Source: CAZZBK01 sp964652155 (GTDB lineage: Bacteria > Planctomycetota > Planctomycetia > Pirellulales > PNKZ01). From it: a DNA stretch of 19,065 bases. Positions 16,201-19,065 of the stretch are shown here, piece by piece; position 1 is the stretch's first letter; each line of letters opens with the position of its first letter. Both the position numbers and the translations under genes were made by a program. Below the pieces are notes generated by a model. The model had not been told where the DNA came from. It ran no database searches and worked only from the letters and a program-made list of their open reading frames with translations. Location of the stretch: the NCBI GenBank assembly GCA_964652155.1, contig CAZZBK010000120.1, positions 1 to 19,065 on the forward strand, written 5' to 3'.

Positions 16201-16853
16201 CCGCCCGGATTGACTCGTTTATTGATCGCCGAGACCATCCCGTCCATGTCGATGCGGCTCTCGGTCAGCTTGCTCCGATCGACGCGGAAGTTCAAAATCG
16301 AACCGCCGCTCAAATCGATACCCAACTCGGGCGGCCAACTCAGCGAGAGTATCGCAATCGAGGCAGCAATGGCGAACGTCACGATCTGGAATCGAATGCT
16401 CTGGTCGGGCAATTGCACCGCCTTGCTCAGCCAGTAGCCCACGAGCCCCGACCCAACGAACAACGCGAAGACGATCAGAAATCCTTGGCCAACTGAATTG
16501 TTGGCATCGCTTTTGAGCGTTGGGGCGGCCTTGGTCGACGGAGCGATGATCGGCGCGTCGGCCGATTTCGATTCGCTCGGAGCGCTCTCGGTCTTAACGG
16601 GAGCTGCCGTCTTGGCCGCGTCCTCGACCTTCGTGGCGGCGTCTTCCTGGGCCGGTGCTGCTTCCTTCGCCGGAGTCTCGGACTTCGCCGGAGTCTCGGT
16701 CTTCGCCGCGGCGGGGGCGGTGGTCTTGGCTTCTTGTGCCAAGCTCAACGAACTCTCAACGGTCCAACTCGTCACCGCCATGAGCAGCGCGGCGAGCAAG
16801 GTGCGGCCACGGCGTGGGCCAAATACGAACGGGGTGATGGTGGTGCGGGGCAT
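13293..16853 (-). CDS. secDF: Fused protein translocase subunit SecDF, with assembly gap
   Basis: This membrane motor of the Sec pathway uses the proton gradient to help pull proteins across the membrane. SecD part: GIDLSGG (178-184), a large periplasmic domain (about 185-440), five helices (about 446-600) and VGMAVDANVLIYERMREEL (512-530). SecF part: a helix at about 628-648, DIDFTGGT (655-662), a periplasmic domain, then GYSLNDTIVIFDRIRE, LSRTLLTSLTVFIT and closing helices. Unusual parts: a signal-peptide-like start (RRGRTLLAALLMAVTSW) with an Ala/Pro/Lys/Glu-rich linker to about 118, two helices before the GIDLSGG motif, and a low-complexity DTKAA repeat inside the SecF periplasmic region, interrupted by 100 N. 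The frame is open on both sides of the N block, so about 1186 residues is only nominal. It follows yajC by 111 bp, the usual order. The ATG at 16853 has a weak GGA upstream. Confidence 0.93.
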   Translation of the reverse strand: MPRTTITPFVFGPRRGRTLLAALLMAVTSWTVESSLSLAQEAKTTAPAAAKTETPAKSETPAKEAAPAQEDAATKVEDAAKTAAPVKTESAPSESKSADAPIIAPSTKAAPTLKSDANNSVGQGFLIVFALFVGSGLVGYWLSKAVQLPDQSIRFQIVTFAIAASIAILSLSWPPELGIDLSGGSILNFRVDRSKLTESRIDMDGMVSAINKRVNPGGVREVLVRPYGGDEIEVIIPSASQEKMDEVKRRITSSGALQFRIAADQQHDQAVADLAQREPKDDVYSVNSEGQRKHVATWFPVDKAEEAEMRSRSGHISRVNALGDYQVLVLIDTFNVTGEYLVRAEADTDQRTGSPCVSFVLNARGANLFGTLTGTNLQRQLSVILDGYFKSSATIQSQINGNGQITGNFTKERVAEQVAILQAGSLPAALEKEPTSEMFIGPTLGRDTIEKGVNAMLIGTIAVVIFMLIYYRFAGIVANIAVVLNVLLTVALMMMFHAAFTLAGLAGLALTVGMAVDANVLIYERMREELAKGSTLRMAIRNGFDRATTTIIDANVTTLIAGVVLYWRGTDQVKGFAVTLIIGLLTNLFTAITVSRVIFDTVEKNRWVKKLNMMQLMGQTAIDFIGYRKLAVAFSTIVIGVGLTACYVRGKDLFDIDFTGGTSVQVLFNEPHDVTAVRKAVQVLADATVQDLKTNEDPAHGYRFLIVTSESNTQLDEQNKPVDTHVVEKKLWKIFSGQLKSNQLSVESIKPLASAAPTTKQGAARALNLDTALAYAPEALLAQGDDKAKSDAAPAKAETKAEGTKEAPKTEPKATDTKATDTKAADTKAADTKAAXXXXXXXXXXXXXXXXXXXXXXXXXXXXXXXXXXDTKAADTKAADTKAADVAKPAELKPLDPFAGGSLAKLKFTDKIGHPSLNDRINGLLQDSQQTQVLVEITNPQHAAGSSLGHTEWDVKLSLGEAPAKELFARLSTKLIEEPLFPASSQIGAQVAKNTQVIAVWAVIISLMLILAYVWFRFTQVYFGIAAIVAVIHDVLVTVGFVALSRWLAGPLDALGVDQFKINLTAIAAFLTIIGYSLNDTIVIFDRIREIRGKSQNITADLVNLSINQTLSRTLLTSLTVFITVTILYAVGGQGIHTFAFAMVIGTITGTYSTVYIATPIVLWLNGWKGSSSEASSGKMVSASGS
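14202..14408 (-). repeat. 15-bp coding tandem repeat (DTKAA) in secDF, broken by Ns
   Basis: The + strand unit AGCCGCTTTCGTGTC occurs three times perfectly before the gap (14202-14246) and three times after it (14349-14393), with a variant copy at 14394-14408. On the coding strand it reads Asp-Thr-Lys-Ala-Ala, with Ala-to-Thr changes at the upstream edge. Near-identical copies at the DNA level point to recent slippage expansion. Confidence 0.9.
14247..14346. other. Assembly gap of 100 N inside secDF
   Basis: Exactly 100 Ns separate copies of the same 15-bp repeat. The nominal gap keeps the secDF reading frame, but it does not keep the repeat register: 102 bases lie between unit boundaries, and 102 is not a multiple of 15. 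The size is therefore probably a placeholder or the gap holds variant units. Confidence 0.95.
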
Positions 16854-16964
16854 GGCTTAGTTCCATATCGTTCAGCGGCCGCAGTCGAGTGACGAAAGAC
16901 ACTTGCTTCCGCCCGCGCTCGAATTTGGCTCGCCGCAACAACCGACGGCGACGGTCTGGTTCGA

Positions 16965-17291
16965 TTACTTTTTCTCTTCGGGCGTCTCGCCCAACACCTT
17001 GGCGATCGAGGTGAGCGTGACACGCAATTTCGTGTTCGAGGTCTCGTCGACCCGCAAGGTGACTTCGTTTTTATCAATTTCGACGTTCGTGACGACACCG
17101 TAGATGCCGCTACTGGTGACGACCCGGTCGTTCTTCTTGAGCGAGCGAAACATCTCGGCGCGGCGGACCTGGTCCTGCTTCTGGGGTCGCAGGATGAGGA
17201 AGTAAAAGACGCCAAGTAACAACAGGATTGGCAGGAAGGGAAGAATGCCCCCCACGCCTTCCTGGGCAAATAGCACAGCCAGATGACCCAT
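16965..17291 (-). CDS. yajC: Preprotein translocase subunit YajC
   Basis: This small inner-membrane partner of SecDF has 108 residues, normal for the family. One transmembrane helix (about 15-34, GILPFLPILLLLGVFYFLIL) ends in the hallmark RPQKQ (35-39). A cytoplasmic basic and beta-rich domain follows (RAEMFRSLKKNDRVVTSSGIYG, then V-rich strands to about 98) with a charged tail. It is directly upstream of secDF in the same direction, the usual yajC-secD-secF order, and probably heads that transcript. The ATG at 17291 has no strong ribosome site. Confidence 0.95.
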   Translation of the reverse strand: MGHLAVLFAQEGVGGILPFLPILLLLGVFYFLILRPQKQDQVRRAEMFRSLKKNDRVVTSSGIYGVVTNVEIDKNEVTLRVDETSNTKLRVTLTSIAKVLGETPEEKK

Positions 17292-17349
17292 CGTAAAGCA
17301 CGCTAACCCTAAGGACTTACGACACCTGCGTCAAAATAACGAAGCGAGT

Positions 17350-17378
17350 ATCATAAGACCCGCCGTCGCAATGGGCAA
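17350..17378 (-). promoter_or_regulatory. Candidate sigma-70 promoter for yajC-secDF
   Basis: On the minus strand TTGCCC (17378-17373) is followed after exactly 17 bases by TATGAT (17355-17350). This matches 4 of 6 and 5 of 6 consensus bases. Transcription would begin near 17343, giving a leader of about 50 nt before the yajC ATG at 17291. This is prediction from sequence only. Confidence 0.4.
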
Positions 17379-17420
17379 GGGCAGCCAAGGGTGAGGCTGG
17401 AGGCGAAAGACCGGAGCGGC

Positions 17421-17459
17421 TTATCCGAGCCGCACGGCGTGAGCCCCCGGCTCGGATAA
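17421..17459. repeat. Perfect 12-bp inverted repeat with inner GTGA hairpin
   Basis: TTATCCGAGCCG (17421-17432) pairs perfectly with 17448-17459. Inside the 15-nt loop GGC (17436-17438) pairs with GCC (17443-17445) around GTGA on the plus strand. It lies about 50 bp after the PQQ-protein stop and upstream of the yajC promoter candidate. It could end the PQQ transcript, but there is no T-tract. It resembles the hairpins in the other gaps. Confidence 0.65.
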
Positions 17460-17461
17460 CA

Positions 17462-17496
17462 GAGAACCGAGAACTGAAAACCGAAAACTGAAAACC
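17462..17496. repeat. Five tandem heptamers (GARAACY)
   Basis: Five consecutive 7-bp units fill exactly 35 bp: GAGAACC, GAGAACT, then GAAAACC, GAAAACT and GAAAACC. The array starts two bases after the inverted repeat and ends 11 bp from the stop of the PQQ-propeller gene. It is purine-rich on the plus strand, unlike the surrounding DNA. Confidence 0.85.
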
Positions 17497-17507
17497 TCCC
17501 CAACCCT

Positions 17508-18821
17508 CTATCGCCCCGGACTCGCGAGCTTGTACAAATGCCCATACGTCCGCAGATACAAGGCCCCGTAGGCCACGGCGGGCGAGGCACGCATTCCCTC
17601 ATCGAGCTTGTTTTGCGCCACTTCGTCATATTCCGCCCCCGCTCGAATGACCGTCGTGGTCCCCTTCTCGTCGCAAAAATAGATCAGCTTGTCGGCCACG
17701 ACCGGTGAGGCCGAAAAGTTGCCGCCGACCCGCTTGGACCAAAGCTCCTCACCGCTCTTGGCATCGACACAGTAGGCCACCCCCGCGTTGGTCATGATAT
17801 AGATCCGACCCTCGATCATCACCTGCGAGGCATGCGCGGCGTTCCCTTTCTTCCGCTCCCAAATCACGTGGCTGGTCGTCACGTTCCCTCGGGTCGAGTC
17901 GTCCAGCCTGAGCGCGATCAAGCAGCCCCGGTCGCTGCCGGTGTTAATCAGAGCCACGCCGGGCAAAAACAACGGCTGGATCGCCGCGTTGTAATTGGCA
18001 TGCTCGATGGTCCAAATCTCACGACCCGTGAACGCATCGTAGCCGAAGGCAGCCCGCGAGCCGATCGAGACCAACTGCACAGCGTTGCCCACCTTGGTAA
18101 AGCCGGGCGTGTTATACGCCTTGCGGTAGTCGCCGTCACCCTTGGGGAGCCCCTGCTCGTTCAGGTCCTTGTAGTCGGTCGAACGGGGTGTCTTCCACAG
18201 CGTGGCGCCGGTCCGCTTGTCGACCGCCACGACGTACTGCTGGTCGATGCCGTCAAAGGTCAGCGCCATGATATTTTCATAAATGGCCGGCGATGATCCC
18301 GGGCCACGAAAATGCCGGCACGGAAAATCTCGCCGCTGCCAGACAACGGCCGCCGTCTCGCTATGGAGCCGGGCGGTACCGTAGCTCCCAAAGTGTACAT
18401 AGACCGCGTCGTCTTCCAGCAACGGCGAGGGAGACGCGTAGGTGTTGATCGGGTTCCCCAGCGGCTCGGGCTTCTCGTTCTCAAAGAGCAGCTTGTGATG
18501 GATGACCTTTCCCGACTGGGCGTCGATGCAGTACACATAATTCTGTTTGCCATCGCTGCTCGAGGCGGTGAGCCAGAGCCGCCCCTTGCCGATCGCGGGG
18601 GTCGAGTGCCCTTGCCCTTCGAGTGGGATCTTCCAGGCGATGTTCTGCTTCGTGGCTTCGTCCCAATGCGTGGGGAGCCCGACGATGTCGTCGGCCCGGG
18701 CGCGGCCGTCGAGCGTGGGGCCATTGCGATCCGGCCAGGGCAAATCGAGCTTCTCGCCCCAAACGACCGCCGGGGACACAACCAACCAACTCAACAGCAC
18801 GAACCGAGCAAGGCACTGCAT
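17508..18821 (-). CDS. Secreted PQQ-like beta-propeller repeat protein
   Basis: It has 437 residues with a signal peptide at about 1-22 (MQCLARFVLLSWLVVSPAVVWG). The mature part is a series of propeller blades marked by the PQQ/quinoprotein repeat pattern: CIDAQSGKVIHH, AVDKRTGATLWKT, YDAFTGREIWT and VDAKSGEELWSK, each following strands that begin with small-residue SPA or ASP segments. The N-terminal WPDRNGPTLDGR resembles the opening of many planctomycete PQQ proteins. Residues for PQQ-dependent dehydrogenase activity are not apparent, so a binding or scaffold role (as in BamB-like proteins) is likelier than catalysis; the ligand is unknown. AGGA lies 11 bases upstream of the ATG at 18821. 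It follows a DUF1501 gene by 109 bp in the same direction, probably one transcript. Confidence 0.88.
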   Translation of the reverse strand: MQCLARFVLLSWLVVSPAVVWGEKLDLPWPDRNGPTLDGRARADDIVGLPTHWDEATKQNIAWKIPLEGQGHSTPAIGKGRLWLTASSSDGKQNYVYCIDAQSGKVIHHKLLFENEKPEPLGNPINTYASPSPLLEDDAVYVHFGSYGTARLHSETAAVVWQRRDFPCRHFRGPGSSPAIYENIMALTFDGIDQQYVVAVDKRTGATLWKTPRSTDYKDLNEQGLPKGDGDYRKAYNTPGFTKVGNAVQLVSIGSRAAFGYDAFTGREIWTIEHANYNAAIQPLFLPGVALINTGSDRGCLIALRLDDSTRGNVTTSHVIWERKKGNAAHASQVMIEGRIYIMTNAGVAYCVDAKSGEELWSKRVGGNFSASPVVADKLIYFCDEKGTTTVIRAGAEYDEVAQNKLDEGMRASPAVAYGALYLRTYGHLYKLASPGR

Positions 18822-18930
18822 GGCGAGATATTCCTAAGGCAGGCGAAAGAGGCAGGGCGAACCCACCGAGTTTAGTCACTCAACGCCGAGGGAGCAACTT
18901 GACCTGCCCGCCAGAGCCATCCATGCAGCA

Positions 18931-19065
18931 CTAGCCCACAATCTCCTTCACGACCCGGCCTTTAACGTCGGTCAGCCGGAAGTCGCGGCCCCCGTGGCGA
19001 TACGTGAGCCGTTCGGGAGCGAGTCCCAACAGGGGCAACATGGTCGCGTGCAGGGCGTCCGTGTG
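18931..19065 (-). CDS. DUF1501 protein, C-terminal fragment (cut by window edge)
   Basis: Only the last 44 codons and the stop are in the window. The sequence HTDALHATMLPLLGL, followed by ERLTYRHGGRDFRLTD and ending VVKEIVG, is the typical C-terminus of the subgroup of planctomycete DUF1501 proteins encoded next to DUF1549/DUF1553 genes. It would be the third DUF1501 gene in this region. Its C-terminus differs from those of the two complete DUF1501 proteins here, so it belongs to another subgroup. Confidence 0.8.
   Translation of the reverse strand, partial: HTDALHATMLPLLGLAPERLTYRHGGRDFRLTDVKGRVVKEIVG

Noticed and set aside
17351..17629. Small minus-strand open frame containing FSVFGFQFSV
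   Set aside because: The peptide is only the translated heptamer array plus hairpin and it overlaps the PQQ gene. Such peptides are a known artefact of intergenic repeats.

Overview
The window (about 19 kb, GC-rich) looks like a planctomycete chromosome, most likely from the Pirellulales side of the phylum. The main reasons are a cytochrome-like DUF1549/DUF1553 protein encoded with DUF1501 proteins and a PPC-domain secreted protein, a further DUF1501/PQQ-propeller pair, a fused SecD-SecF with extended periplasmic segments, and a short RpoD-like sigma factor. This gene company is characteristic of Planctomycetes. The placement below phylum level is inference.

Layout. Positions 1-420 hold no gene but contain a short tandem-repeat array (34-126). 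A sigma-70 family factor lies on the + strand (421-1260). It converges on a minus-strand gene across 358 bp of gene-free DNA. That gap is packed with structure: a 107-bp imperfect inverted repeat, a tandem 50-bp duplication with a hairpin in each copy, a 7-bp-stem hairpin and a perfect 22-bp palindrome. Everything after 1618 is on the minus strand. In order of transcription (right to left) it is: the C-terminus of a DUF1501 protein (cut by the window end), a secreted PQQ-type beta-propeller, a gap with a hairpin and a heptamer array, yajC, secDF, a gap with two hairpins, a DUF1549/DUF1553 cytochrome-like protein with Ig-like domains, two different DUF1501 proteins in tandem, a secreted protein with duplicated TIG-like/PPC modules, a PepF-type M3 oligopeptidase, and a secreted EF-hand protein rich in His and charged residues.

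How the genes fit together. yajC-secDF is the accessory part of the Sec translocase and fits the heavy export load of the neighbours. The DUF1549/1553, DUF1501, DUF1501 and PPC genes are closely spaced (48-121 bp) and every product carries a Sec or Tat signal. They look like one operon for a periplasmic or surface function that is still undefined. The M3 peptidase and the EF-hand gene follow in the same direction with wider gaps and may be separate units.

Two patterns in the non-coding DNA stand out. First, three separate gaps carry short arrays with a 7-bp period and related purine-rich units. Second, three gaps carry small hairpins, most closed by a GTGA loop. Both look like dispersed intergenic repeat families. 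The secDF gene contains a 100-N assembly gap exactly inside a 15-bp coding repeat, so the length of that protein is not known.
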